Source of the DNA: Lepidodermella squamata
Taxonomy: Eukaryota; Gastrotricha
Length of the DNA: 64,000 nt
Assembly (NCBI GenBank): GCA_047495785.1
Contig: JBLDXI010000059.1
Span: forward strand, 124,001 to 188,000
Direction of reading: 5' to 3'
The position numbers and the translations under genes are program-made. The notes below the pieces were generated by a model, which was not told where the DNA came from, did no database searches, and was given only the letters and a program-made list of their open reading frames with translations. The first letter of the stretch is position 1. Every line of letters begins with the position of its first letter. Positions 36,101 to 48,596 of this stretch are shown in pieces.

Positions 36101-36320
36101 ATCCGGTTGGGTTAGGGGCTGTACAACGAGGGCACATCCAGGGTGTAGATTCATCAGCTGTGGCTGCCTTGTATTCGTCATCAGTTAATTTACAGCATTT
36201 TCTGTGCCACCATTCATCGCAGCCACTGCATGCGATGCTGGGACCATCAACGTGTTCTCCGCAGCAGGGGCAGAGGCAGGAGAGGCAGCAATCGCATGTC
36301 CAATTTGGCAGCAATCGCAT
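33138..36320 (-). CDS. LINE polyprotein: PHD finger, AP endonuclease, reverse transcriptase
   Basis: Uninterrupted 1060-aa frame from the ATG at 36320 (the frame opens further, but only from a GTG). Order of domains: PHD-type zinc finger at about residues 15-65 (CPCCGE, CSGCDEWWHRKCC, WMCPRC); APE-like endonuclease at about 90-330 with HFNINHL, CLSETKLNPD, IHGDSNIN and LSDHFG; a basic linker; and reverse transcriptase at about 540-830 with FRPISILPSALKLFERC, QFGFRKFHNTVSCI, SLDLSKAFDSLD, GVPQGSVLGPLLFTIYVNEL, LYADDTTIYA and LKLNEKKTQIMFL. The C-terminal region carries RAGIRALMMKP. All catalytic signatures I know (YADD; endonuclease E, D/N and SDH) are intact and there is no frameshift, so the copy could be recently active. 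Family-level placement (CR1 versus jockey) needs a tree. Confidence 0.93.
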   Translation of the reverse strand: MRLLPNWTCDCCLSCLCPCCGEHVDGPSIACSGCDEWWHRKCCKLTDDEYKAATADESTPWMCPRCTAPNPTGSVSDDNDPPAQLGLPILPTCSYKEWASVVKGHLGAMSVMHFNINHLMTKSAELAKIMSECLPDVICLSETKLNPDTPKGHLSSKFPDYNYEVRSRTSDGGGGVGILVKKSIRVVRFGFIEHSIENIFADIKTKKGIVRVYSIYRPPDHPNWKDEIASLLVKINLENKTGHQIVIHGDSNINTLDPKLSISLSSITSSLGFHITEDYTITRPASRTCLDHIWVNSTDVTLASATVPGLSDHFGTASVVNTIVELSKSFKTTVRIFKGYKSTVFRAMASQKLLKKVIREDATAYELERHLVESLTEALDIVAPKKEITIKPGANGKKGNRLNLDPSSEAGSTLLKAIREKAASERANAENSTATSIARYKKAKSEVRRLTRQWSREYYAKRFKDAKGDPREIWAVLRDFLPPKKQHDAIDPETAIDTCKKLNQYFVSVGELVARSLPLPNFIRSRQDANLFSLRAITEQDIIVNAKKLSTKKTTGADGIPECVLRDALEDDDIRKAYVKLFNKIIEEKQIPDVWKTSFVTPIHKSGDKGEPSNFRPISILPSALKLFERCVSDQVKNHLNTHKLLSQRQFGFRKFHNTVSCIEAQLDRCITAASQDKYVAVASLDLSKAFDSLDPEGVLASLESLCFDRNSIELFRDYLDNRKQVVRLGNASSEPLPIKYGVPQGSVLGPLLFTIYVNELPSLVTDPDCGIFLYADDTTIYASGDSISSVKAKLELQLTSVATWLRSNSLKLNEKKTQIMFLAPKLLKIDDELPEVNVNGILVAPQPTMTLLGLEIDYRITFEHHVENIAAKCRSGAYALRLAGRNGVSLDARKAIYNGLIESRVGYCDILLEAGSEKALKKLDKAQRAGIRALMMKPDTFSVEPLIRDLRWISLAGRRKVHTIKLVWQILHGEAPDLLIADFTKREAARETRQKAQGCLPVDHSNTTSQRTVLYRGTAAWNSATDFIRQMNSSKSTRQAAYVVEFAKEQLEDIILLDP

Positions 36321-36328
36321 GTCCAATT
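36284..36328. repeat. Tandem 22-bp duplication with 23-bp period at LINE 5' end
   Basis: The 22-bp GGCAGCAATCGCATGTCCAA(TT) occurs twice in a row. The period is not a multiple of three, so the two copies are read in different frames of the LINE polyprotein (RLLPNW versus WTCDCC). This looks like a junction artefact of LINE insertion or slippage. Confidence 0.9.
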
Positions 36329-36359
36329 GAGACAAAGCAAAACCAAAAATTCTAATCAC

Positions 36360-37490
36360 TAATCACATGCAGACAAATTAATTAGTAAATAATAAAAATT
36401 TTAAGAAAAAATATGTAAAACTCATTTTTGTTATCGATAATTAACAAAACTTTATTTTTTATGTTTTCCAAGGCTGAATGGCTAAGAAGAATAAATCTTA
36501 GCTTTTGCCGAGTGCCCTGTCCCTGTAGCCCTTCTGTCCTGCCACTGAGGAACGAGGATCGTCTGTCTTTTGGGGATTAGGGACTATTTCATATTTGATC
36601 GTCTTCATCTTCACCGGTTGTAGTTGATTCATTTTTAGAAGCGAAAGTTTGCTTGTACCGGTAATGAACCTTTTCGCGACTGGCTGGCCGCTGTGATCGG
36701 ATTTCTATCATATCTGAAAATGCTTTCACTTTTTCGTCGTCTGACGTCTGACTTCGTTCAAAAATACTTAGACGTGGTGAAAGGATAGGGCTTCAACTTT
36801 CCTGGCAATATTCGCGAGACAACCTCGGGAAATGGTAGGGTTAACCGTGAAAGCTGAAAGTATTTCTCAAGTTTTTTGGATAAGTGTTTCAGGTGCAAAA
36901 TATTTATTACCGTAATCCGTAATTGTTGCTCGTTACTCCGGAGTGGTTTCCTCGCAGATCTGTCCCACTGTTGAGGTACTTATCAGATGTTAATGTCGAA
37001 TGTTTATTTAGTTTAGTTGCCGCGATTTTTCTAATCGCTAAACCGGGATAGATTAAAATCTAATTGATAATGATGATTATGGGAAACCCCGCGGTATTCA
37101 ATTTTCCGTTTGCCCAGCTCTGATTTTTTATGCCAGTGCCAGTCGTGATTTGAGACGCACGCCAAGAAACGGTACTATTTTTTCAAGCTGCCAACTGAAG
37201 GGGAGTGTGTGCAATATTGCCAGTGTTCAACCATATCCTATATCGCTCTTCAATTGAAACTTGGATTCTATTTTGGTAGCTATTCTTGGCGTTCTTGTCA
37301 TGTTTCGGATCGCAAGATGCCTCTTTCCGCGCATCTCATCTTTGCTCACTCTGACTGATAACAGCTGCTAAGTTGTTTAGAACATAGACTTTTTTCCCCT
37401 ATTGTTTCTACTTGGCTTGCGTTCATTTCAGTGTTGATATATGTTAATTTTTATTTTCACTTGAATCTCTCTGGAGGTCGCCGTTTATTG
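36360..37490. other. Gap between LINE 5' end and GTF3C5
   Basis: 1.1 kb that should include the GTF3C5 promoter. A pyrimidine-rich acceptor (CATTTCAG, ending 37431) lies 60 nt before the chosen start, and an ATG at 37441 opens an eight-codon frame that stops before the main start. I see no gene or repeat. Confidence 0.4.
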
Positions 37491-39221
37491 ATGAATGTTG
37501 AATTGAATTCGGCTAAGGAAGTCTTCATTGTTGACTTCCCGGGGGTAGTAAAGAATGAAACCAAGGCTATGCAAATGATCGGAGGAGAATCGCTTATTAC
37601 CGATTGTATGAAGAAAAACTTTACCCCGGAGCTGCATTGGCGTCGAGACGACGAGTTTAGTAAACCGATTATTGGGGAGAAAGCCTTTACAAGAAGAAAG
37701 GTTGTTGTTAAAGTATCCAAGTCACCAGAAGGATCGCTCTCAGTGTCTCTCGTCGGCGTTGTACGCTTCGAGATAAAGTTTAATAGTCTCGCCTCTTGCC
37801 AATTTTTGCCAGTCGAAAAGAAGAATGACACATATACTTCGATTCAACAATCTCTTTTGCCTCTCAATCTCAACAATTATGGATACGTTTCTGCTCCAGA
37901 GACACCTCTTTTCGTCGTCCCGCCATTGTTTTTACGCAGTAATCGGCAGCCTTATACGTTTTTTCGCTGTAAAACATTGGCTGAAGTTTTGTCTATTGAA
38001 TGCGAAGATTCGGAAAAGTTTGACGACGTTCGTGGGGATCGATCTGTTAACTGGTACACAGTTAAATTTGGTGATTCCGTACCAACTGCTGAACAACACG
38101 CCCAGGAAATCTCAAATGCACTAGCGATAGACTTTCCGGAAATTTATGAATTTTTACGAGCTCTCTTTGCGGAGCGTCCTATTTGGTCAACTACCGCTGT
38201 CCGATGGCGCTTCACGTCGTCATTCAAGGGCGTGATCAACTCATCTAGAATGCTCTCTTTTCTTGGCCAAGTTGCCTTTTACATTGAAAACGGGCCTTGG
38301 CAACGCTTATGGTGTCGAATCGGATATGATCCTGTCTTACACCCTTCTGAATCAAAGATATTCCAAGTTGTGGATTTCCGCTTATCCCGCGCGATTCTGA
38401 AAGCACAAGCTTTTTCAGATGCGATTCCTACGACACTTGCGAAAGCTCGAGGGTCGCACTGTTTTTCCGATGTTTCATCTGTGGAAAAGTTTCCAAACGC
38501 CCCGCATGTTTTCAGGGCGGGAGTTGTTCCAGTTCTTGCGTGCACCTACTTCCAAGTTTGCGATATCGAATTAGAAGATGTTCAAAAACTCATTCACGCG
38601 AACGATGGCCAAGAGCCTACTGAATGTCATCGCACGGACGGATTTTTGATCAAAGATTATGGGAACATTTTCCGCCGACTTATGATCGCATCGCTACTTC
38701 CAGCTGATAAAAAAGAAACCTTCATTACTCGCGACATGCTCTCAGAGAAAAAGAAAAAACGTCACCGTCATCGCCCCAACCCAAAAAAGCTCAAACCTGA
38801 CACTGGGGGCGACACGGTAAAAAATTACATCTCAAGTGTTGGTGCCGTTTTGGGATTTCACCGGCGGGAAAGTGAATCGTCTTCGGCGTCTGACGAAGAA
38901 GAGGAACACGAGCCAGATTATGTCGCCGAGGAAACTAGCGGAGAGGATTCGAGTTTTGACGAACCTGAAGACTCAGAGATGGAAGAAGGCTTGGAAGAAG
39001 AGCAATTCATGGCCGATGCTTTCTCTAACCGGCCAGATATCATCGAACAAGTGCAGCAACAATCTTTATCGGGGTATTCGAATGAAGCCAGGCCGTCTTC
39101 TACTAACACAGCCCTCAGTCGACCAGGTTCTGTTGATCTTCGTCGTTTGTGGCAGGATACCTCGAACATCGCGTATGAATCTGGGGATGGCGAGTCCACC
39201 CTGGAATTTCCTCAGCTTTGA
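37491..39221 (+). CDS. GTF3C5: General transcription factor 3C subunit 5 (TFIIIC63)
   Basis: Subunit of TFIIIC, which binds the A box of tRNA and 5S genes and recruits TFIIIB for RNA polymerase III. Single exon, 576 aa from the ATG at 37491 (MNVELNSAKEVFIVDFPGVV); upstream codons in the same frame lack an ATG. Family signatures: DFPGVVKNETKAMQMIGG near the start, the barrel core, then RPIWSTTAVRWRF, GPWQRLWCRIGYDP, KIFQVVDFRL and YFQVCDIELEDVQKLIHAND, all aligning with human GTF3C5. The C-terminus is Lys-rich then strongly acidic (EEEEHEPDY, EDSEMEEGLEEEQF), as in the family. AATAAA lies at 39244-39249 and the next gene starts only 77 bp after this stop. Secure. Confidence 0.93.
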   Translation: MNVELNSAKEVFIVDFPGVVKNETKAMQMIGGESLITDCMKKNFTPELHWRRDDEFSKPIIGEKAFTRRKVVVKVSKSPEGSLSVSLVGVVRFEIKFNSLASCQFLPVEKKNDTYTSIQQSLLPLNLNNYGYVSAPETPLFVVPPLFLRSNRQPYTFFRCKTLAEVLSIECEDSEKFDDVRGDRSVNWYTVKFGDSVPTAEQHAQEISNALAIDFPEIYEFLRALFAERPIWSTTAVRWRFTSSFKGVINSSRMLSFLGQVAFYIENGPWQRLWCRIGYDPVLHPSESKIFQVVDFRLSRAILKAQAFSDAIPTTLAKARGSHCFSDVSSVEKFPNAPHVFRAGVVPVLACTYFQVCDIELEDVQKLIHANDGQEPTECHRTDGFLIKDYGNIFRRLMIASLLPADKKETFITRDMLSEKKKKRHRHRPNPKKLKPDTGGDTVKNYISSVGAVLGFHRRESESSSASDEEEEHEPDYVAEETSGEDSSFDEPEDSEMEEGLEEEQFMADAFSNRPDIIEQVQQQSLSGYSNEARPSSTNTALSRPGSVDLRRLWQDTSNIAYESGDGESTLEFPQL

Positions 39222-39243
39222 TCAAACATTTCTACAGCGTCCA

Positions 39244-39249
39244 AATAAA
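39244..39249 (+). terminator. Polyadenylation signal, GTF3C5
   Basis: AATAAA 23 nt past the stop, followed 31 nt later by a splice-acceptor-like AATTATAG (ending 39281) and 18 nt later by the ATG of the next gene. Confidence 0.6.
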
Positions 39250-39298
39250 GTTTTAATCTTTCTACTTTATCATAATTATAGGGGAAACTTAATTTAAA

Positions 39299-40143
39299 AT
39301 GTCTGGAGATCGTATTGACGTTTTCCCTTCTCGAATGTAAGTTTCTTACGAATTTGCCTGTCGCATGATTCAACCATTGACCAATTAAATATAGGGCGCT
39401 AACCATCATGAAGGGGAAGCTAAAAGGTGCGCAGAAAGGTCACAGTCTGCTAAAAAAGAAGGCCGATGCGCTGACTCTCCGTTTCCGAGCTGTCCATAAG
39501 AAAATTGTTGACACCAAGTACGAAATGGGCGAAGTACTCAAGAAAGCCAATTTGTCGATGGCTGAGGCGAAATTCGCCATGGGGGATTTCTCGCAGCTTG
39601 TGGTGCAAAATGTGAGTCGCGCCCAAGTCAAAATCCGCTCGCGCCGAGACAACGTCGCCGGTGTTCTCCTGCCAGTATTTGAGCAATTTACCGATGGTGC
39701 TGATGCGCACGATCTGCTCGGTCTATCACGAGGCGGTCAGCAGATCGATAAGCTGAAGAAAAGTTACCTGCGAGCCGTCGAGCTGCTAACCCAGCTTGCG
39801 ACCCTGCAAACATCATTCGTAATTTTGGATGAGGTTATCAAAATCACGAATCGACGTGTCAATGCTATTGAACATGTAATTATTCCACGTATCGAAAGAA
39901 CGATTTCTTATATTACCACCGAGCTCGACGAACGTGAGCGTGAGGAGTTCTACCGGTAAATTACGAATAGGTTGGAAATGATATTATGGTAAATTTGTGG
40001 TTATTCCTAGGCTGAAGAAATTCCAGCAGAAGAAGAAAAAGATCAAGGAGCTGCGCGAGGCCGAAATGAAAGCCAGGGGCGTCACGTCCTTCGAAGCGCC
40101 AAATATAATCGAGAATGAAGATCAAGACTTACTGTTTCAGTAG
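39299..40143 (+). CDS. ATP6V1D: V-type proton ATPase subunit D
   Basis: Central rotor-shaft subunit of the V1 sector, coupling ATP hydrolysis to proton pumping in endosomes, lysosomes and secretory vesicles. Three plus-strand exons: 39299..39336, 39395..39955, 40011..40143; 243 aa (human 247). The short first exon encodes [12 protein letters not shown]; the next continues [31 protein letters not shown] without a break in the alignment. [50 protein letters not shown] and [19 protein letters not shown] are near-identical to animal orthologues, and it ends DLLFQ. Introns are 58 and 55 bp. It follows GTF3C5 by 77 bp on the same strand. Confidence 0.97.
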
Positions 40144-40648
40144 CTTGTTTTCTATTCATCCATTTTGATGATTGGCGGCATCGATTCTTCAGTCGCAATT
40201 ATCTGTTTCTTATCTAGAATGAGTCATAGTGGGTTTCTGTGGTATCTGTGCTACCATATTGTCGCGCGCTTGTTTGCTTTCGTATCTTTCGATTACTCTC
40301 GTTGTGTAATAAATTTTCTTAATTTTAAAACATCAATGCTATGTTATGTCTGGTGAGATCAAATGAGATGATATTTGGGCAATGCGCATCATCAAGATTT
40401 CAAGTTTTAAAATGACACGTAAATTGAATGATTATCAAATTTCATGCACATATATTTTCGCCTTCGAAGATTAGAAAGAAACCTTTGTGATTGTCCTAAA
40501 TCTTCGATAATATAATGTATTCCACGTTCCTTTTGAATCTTTCTGCTTCGAAGAAATAAATAGCTAGATGTCAATTAAACTCAATTGCTCATGTTTCCTT
40601 ATTTTAGATATAGTTTTATATTAAAGTTATATAATTATTGTTGCCGTC
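40144..40648. other. Gap between ATP6V1D and YME1L1
   Basis: 505 bp holding the ATP6V1D 3' UTR and the YME1L1 promoter. An acceptor-like CTTATTTTAG ends at 40607, 42 nt before the YME1L1 start. Nothing else seen. Confidence 0.4.
40308..40313 (+). terminator. Polyadenylation signal, ATP6V1D
   Basis: AATAAA 165 nt past the stop codon. Confidence 0.55.
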
Positions 40649-42888
<2,240 letters not shown>

Positions 42889-43106
42889 GTTACTTCTAGT
42901 TTTACCAATATATTACTCGAATGCCGATGTTAATGACCCTCGGTTGATTGCCCTCGCCCAAATATTTTGACGACGGTGGTGCGAAGCACTGTGGTTGTAT
43001 TTAGCATTGCCATTATTAAAATCATCTAATTGAGAGTCGCAATTTGTCTCTGAAATTATCTGATAGATTATACGTGTTCAATTTTTTTAGGTATATTAAG
43101 TTGAAA

Positions 43107-45234
43107 ATGTCCGACCAAGCCGGAGCCCAGGCGCCAGCGGCCGAGGGCGGCGAACAACAGCAACAGGCTTTTTCGACCTGGGGCGTTGTCAAGACGCTGC
43201 TTTTCCGCATGGCTTTCATCTACTTCATCGCCAACATTTTCCAGTCATTCCGCGGCCCGCCCGCCGGCGTCCAAGGACCAGCAGGCCAGCCGCAAGTCCA
43301 GCTGCCTGTCGGCAATTTAGTACCACGCGGCGCCCCGCTCGACATGTATATCTACATCAGTGAACAGGAAGAACTGCTGAAACCGAAAACGGACGGACTG
43401 CTGTTTTGGCAAGAGAAGGGCATTGGTTACGGCGATTGGAACGCAGGACCTGCTAACGATGGATCACTTTACTACGAAGGCGTGTTACCCCTGACCGAAG
43501 CGGTGCAAAACAACGCGTCGTTGTATCTGCACTGTTATTTCGTCCCAGCCGGTGCTGATTCACCGGACTACCCGACTTCCGTTCATCGCATTCCGAAAAA
43601 CACTTTCCCAACTTTTAGCAAAACGTTCCGCCTTAATGCGTATAAGCGACGATATTTCCATAAAACCGCGAATTTGTTGACTGGCGAGACGAAGGCGCCT
43701 GCTGAACTGGTTCGCCAAGCCGACCACCCGGCGACCTACGAGGTCATCAGCCACTGGCACGAAAATCTGACCATCAACCTTGTCGACGATCATACTGCGT
43801 GGATGAAGGGCCAAATCCCACCTCCACTCGACCAACTCGTCGAATTTGAGCCAACCTCAAACCGTTATTATCCTATAATTTTCTTCAACAATTATTGGAA
43901 TTTGCACGAGGAGTACCAACCCATCAATGACACCGTTAAGGAGGTGAAACTTCGCCTAAGCATGGCTCCTCTTTCCATGTTCCGTCTTCAAATGTACGCC
44001 GGGCAAATGATGCGTAACAAATGGTTTGCTCTACTGGGGCAGGATGAAGTTGAAGAGTCGCCTGAAGAGCAAGATTCCTTGAAACGCGCTATCCTAGAGA
44101 CAAATGTCTATTTGCTGTCTATCACCGTAGTTGTTTCGATTCTTCACTCAGTTTTCGAGTTCCTAGCCTTCAAGAATGACATTCAATTCTGGCGGTCTCG
44201 CAAGACCCTTGAAGGCTTATCTGTTCGCTCTGTGTTTTTCAACAACTTTCAATGTCTCATCGTGCTGCTGTATATCCTGGACAACGATGCTAATATGATG
44301 ATTAGGATCTCTATCTTTGTGTCGCTGCTCATCGAAATGTGGAAAATTACCAAAGTCGTCGATATTACGATTGACTACGAACGCAAATTTCTGCGCATCT
44401 TCCCGCGCGTTGTCATGACCGACAAATCAACATACACCGAGTCTAATACTCGCGAGTACGACAGACTCGCGTTCAAATACCTTTCGTGGGCCCTGTTTCC
44501 GCTGCTGGTCGCCTACGGTATTTACAGCGTCCTCTACCACGAACACAAAGGATGGTACTCATTCGTCCTTTCAATGCTGTACGGATTTTTACTCACTTTT
44601 GGTACGTTTTGGATTTCATTTAATGGAGTTTTTCTGCTGCCAATGAGAGTTCGACCCGTTTTTCTTGCCGATTTGGCTTCGAGCGCGTTTCGTTCTTAGT
44701 TCGAGCGGCTTTTCTTTCTAACGGCCTCGTTAGTGGGTGCAGCTAAATTGATAAGCGTTATAGTCTCATTCAAGAACTGGTTTTCAGTACTTTATCAGAC
44801 TTTCGCTAATATTTTGTTTTTCATTTTTCAGGGTTCATTAGCATGACTCCTCAGTTGTTTATCAATTACAAGATGAAAGTAAGCTATCTTGTTCGATTTT
44901 GATATTTTAATTAAGTTGGATTTTATATCAGTCTGTAGCCCATCTTCCGTGGCGAATGCTCACTTACAAGTTTCTCAACACGTTCATCGATGACCTCTTT
45001 GCTTTCGTTATACGAATGCCAAATCTCTATCGACTCGGCTGTTTGCGCGATGACGTGATCTTCTTGATCTATGTCTACCAGCGCTGGAAGTACCCTGTCG
45101 ACCCGAAGCGTATCAACGAATTCGGCGTCACGGGCGAAGAGCTGGTGAATGGGCCAGAACAGCAGCCTGAAGATAGTGCCGACCAGCCAAAGGCGTTGAC
45201 TGACTCTAAGACTGACTCTAAGAAAAAGAACTAG
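43107..45234 (+). CDS. CLPTM1: CLPTM1 (cleft lip and palate transmembrane protein 1)
   Basis: Multi-pass membrane protein of the CLPTM1/CRR9 family; the vertebrate protein holds GABA-A receptors in the ER and relatives act as lipid scramblases. Three plus-strand exons: 43107..44601, 44832..44878, 44932..45234; 614 aa. Large lumenal domain with RGAPLDMYIYISE, TFRLNAYKRRYFHKTANLL and RYYPIIFFNNYWNL, then several membrane helices (VYLLSITVVVSILHSVFEF, YLSWALFPLLVAYGIYSVLY, GWYSFVLSMLYGFLLTFGF) and the highly conserved MTPQLFINYKMKSVAHLPWR and TFIDDLFAFVIRMP. The frame runs on past the first donor to a stop at 44699, but the exon 2 join restores the family sequence, so the GT at 44602 is the donor. 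The Lys-rich tail has a small duplication (TDSKTDSKKK). Confidence 0.95.
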
Positions 45235-45803
45235 TCCTTTCTACAAATTGGCAGTTATCATCTATAATTGAAGACAGTGCATCTCCCCGTGGTTTGTTCA
45301 AACTCTGTGTGCTCTAGTTTACTACTAACTAAATGTTGGTTCTGCGTGTTACATCGCCATCAGATCGGTTTGTTGCTAGTTGAATTCTTTCTATATATAT
45401 GTATACAAATAATTGGCTTGCGTTTAGTTTTGTCGAACGAGTGTATATCTGATATTGATGTACTTATTTTTATCGCCAAAATGATTTAAATATATCCGAC
45501 TCGTATAGTTGATCCGTTGTGTCGCGTCTCTTGTCCTCCATAGTGAGTTTAAACAAATATGCCCGATCAATGGTGCGAATCTGTATTATTGTAAATTCGA
45601 AGTCTTTTATCTCTTTCCGTTGCAAAAAATGAGATGGCGAGTGGAGAAGAAGAAGAAGAGGATGGCGTCTATTTCTGTAGAAACAGACCTGAGCATATAT
45701 CTATATGATGAAACATCACCCATGCTTGATTTTCGCCCGAACTGGTGGTTCTATGAAATTAATATTATAATTAAAAATCCATTTGAACCATTTTAATCTT
45801 TTA
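45235..45803. other. Gap between CLPTM1 and the GH65 gene
   Basis: 569 bp, AT-rich, no recognisable feature. Short open frames at 45268-45489 and 45509-45796 have no known product. Confidence 0.4.
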
Positions 45804-48596
45804 ATGATTTTTAGGCGGTTTTTACGAGTGAAATTGATGCATTATTGGCAGAAGTGGCGCTACCATCGACTTCAAAAGCGCGCATTTCTTGGTTGCTTCC
45901 TGCTGACTGCTGCCTCTCTCATAGCTTCATTCGCATTTATTCGAATTCCAAACGCATCAAATCGAGCTTCTAGCCAAACTGCGAATGCGACGATACCAGA
46001 TCGATGGGGCGATGGCTTGAATGAACACAAACGCTTATTCTTGTCATCATTCAGCGAAACGGTCGAGTTTTTCAGCAAGGAGTTCAACTTTTCAGAAGAG
46101 GAGACCGTCTTCAGATCTTATACGTAAGTTGTTCTTTACATTACATATTCCTTTTTATATTGGTTTGTTGGATAATAGGCCACCTGTCGATTTTGCTCAC
46201 TGGCCAAGATTGTCAAATGGTGCTATATCAACGTTGCCGTATCATAATGCCGTATTTGCTGCTGGAATTTTTAACGGTGCAAGAATCGCGCAGCTACCAG
46301 CTTTTCTAAACCAGCGGGTATTAGACGCGCTTGTTGATGGAACAACTTTGTCAGTTTCGATGTCATCGGAGTTTTCATTTAACGTGCTATCAGGGATTTT
46401 CATGACCAAAATATCTTCTCCGCTTTTTGAAATCAATCAAATGATTTACGCTCATCAAGAGATTCCGAATTTGCTAGTAATGGATTTGACTATAAAACGA
46501 CCTTCTAATCTAGCCCCGCGAGTTGCCCCGTCGTTAACTCTGCGTCTTCAGCAAACAGACGCTGACTCACCTGATTTCAATAATATACACGTACCCGTTG
46601 CCAAAGGTTTGTCGGCATATGGCGATAGTCGAATTTTCGATTCCGCCAAACACTGGTATGGACAAGCGAAACAACCTGAGTGGGACGACTCAGATTACTT
46701 CGATAAAGGCTTAAAGAGCAAACACATCAAACGCGAGGGGGCGTATATTTCGGTTCATTACGACGAAGTGCCGCGAGTTCTGGAATTGAAGCGAGGCCGA
46801 AGTAAGGAACGCTGGATTTTCATCGCATCATATGCCGAAAATGCTCGTGACTCATTGAAAGCGTATCAAATCGGAAGAGAGCAAGTGATCAGTGATCGAC
46901 TGTTAGATTCTCATGTCAGTGCTTGGCATCAAATATGGAAAAGTGGCCGATTGTCTGTGCGCGGCAATTCCTCCTTAACTGCTGCTGTTTTATCCTCTCA
47001 ATACGCCTTATTCTCGGAAATTCCGATGTCTGAAAAACGAGGCGCCAGGTTTCCCGGCCTCAGTTTATGCGGGCTTGCACCCATGAACATGTCGGAATGT
47101 GATTACGGGCTCGTATCAAATGTGCAAGAATACGCTGTTGTCCCTACTCTCGCTGCAATTCAGCCACTTTTGGCGAAAAAGCTCGTTTTTAATCGGGTGT
47201 CCCGGCTTTCGACGGCCATTTCCAACTCGGCAAGAATTCACTCGAAGTTAGGAGCGGCTTTTCCATGGCTAACTGCAACTTCTGGCCTTGAATTGCACGA
47301 GAACAAACATTTAGCAAGGTATAACAAGGCTTCATCCGGTCTGGTTGCTGCCGCTATTCAGCTTGTCTTGCAGTATATGCCGAAAACAGACTCGTTATTT
47401 CGCAACGCTGTTGTCGACTCGGCAATAGCAATCGCCGAATTCTACTCGAATCACATCCACCCGCGTCAATTATCTCGACCAGGTTCAACTGGGCCGGGAA
47501 GTGAGATGACTCGCTACAATATACCCCGAGTCATTGGTCCATATGATCAAAGTTTTGTGGTCAACAATTCCCTGCCCGTTAACCTGTTGGCTAAGCTGAG
47601 TTTCCAGCTAGCTAGTAGGCTTATGCCTAAACACTCGGACGTTTCTAATTGGCTAGACATGAGCAACAAAATTCACATTCCGGTTGCAAAGTAAACTACA
47701 GTTTTGAGAAAAATTCATTCGTAAACTTTTGTTTTACTTTATATTATAGGAGTTGGTGGGATGTTTGGAAAGTTCACGACGGGTTCGCTTATTCGACCGA
47801 TGTCCGGCTCTCTGATTTTGTGTTCTTGCGCTCTGAATTCGTCTCGGACGGTTTGGAGACGAAAATGCTCCGTAAAATGTTGGAGACGTACCTGCCGCTA
47901 TATGGAGAAAACTCGGCGTTTGGATTGAGCTTATTCGCCTCGAGTTATCTGGCTACAAACAATCACGAGGAGGCTTCAGCTATTTTGGAACAAATTTTAC
48001 GGCAATTCACCTCGACTTATTTCAATTCCATGGCTGGCATAGACTCTTCTGTTACATCAACCACTACCACAGAAGCAACTACGAGCCGCGATTTCGTACA
48101 GACAACAACTGAGAAAACTGTCTCTGATTTGAAGAAAAATTCTGCCTACTGGGTGTGGCTATGTGGGCCGACTTCTGTCGCGATGAGTGCTGCAAACTGC
48201 CTTGCAAGTGCATCTGCTCTACCTTATTTATTCTCATACGGCTGGCTGGGCTTCCAGCCTGCGTTCGACTCGGATTTGGATTACCTGAGTGATTTCGCGA
48301 CTGTTGCATCGTTTCAACCGGTTTCACCTCTGCCGGATGGAGTTGACAAAATCGAACTGCTTGACTGGCATCTGCCTGACATTGGAGATGCCGCAGCGCT
48401 TTCTATCTCCTGGAACGGCACTATCGTTGATTTTCGTTTGACGCGCCGATCTGCTGCTAGTCAAGATCGGCGTTGTCGTTTCGCGTGTCGAATCGGTCGC
48501 CGTGTGTTTAAATTCCCGCGAAAATCGGGCGTTCTCAGTATTAAGCCGGCTGCAAATCGACTGGTTCCTATCAAAATTACCTGTGTCAAACAGTAA
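45804..48596 (+). CDS. PGGHG/ATHL1-like GH65 family protein, membrane-anchored, probable pseudoenzyme
   Basis: Plus-strand exons 45804..46123, 46179..47690, 47750..48596; 892 aa (a second in-frame ATG at 45837 could be the start if the TTTTTAG at 45812 is a leader acceptor). One N-terminal membrane helix (about residues 27-46, LGCFLLTAASLIASFAFI) suggests a type II anchor. The rest follows human protein-glucosylgalactosylhydroxylysine glucosidase: LPYHNAVFAAGIFNGA, INQMIYAHQEIPNLLVMDL, HVSAWHQIWKSGRL, DQSFVVNNSLPVNLLAKLSF, MSNKIHIPVAK. However, where the family has a WDxD catalytic motif this protein has SNVQEY (about 47113-47130), and the segment holding the second catalytic Glu (family EVHVNGA) reads NKASSGL. 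I infer loss of hydrolase activity and perhaps a lectin-like or chaperone role. Fold assignment fairly sure; function unknown. Confidence 0.78.

Larger units (their letters stand above)
32969..36359 (-). mobile_element. Non-LTR retrotransposon (CR1/jockey-like LINE) with PHD finger
   Basis: The element reads on the minus strand. One long open frame (33138..36320) is followed by about 140 bp of 3' UTR and ends in a (CCAT)n microsatellite at 32999..32969, the kind of short-repeat tail seen in CR1/L2-type LINEs instead of poly(A). The 5' end is uncertain: a 23-bp period duplication at 36284-36328 marks the start of coding similarity, so the element may be truncated or rearranged there. I could not find convincing target-site duplications. 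No terminal repeats or integrase are present, which excludes LTR elements. Confidence 0.85.

Noticed and set aside
45804-48596. Mannosyl-oligosaccharide glucosidase (MOGS)
   Set aside because: The type II anchor suggested it at first, but the sequence follows GH65 PGGHG throughout and lacks MOGS motifs.
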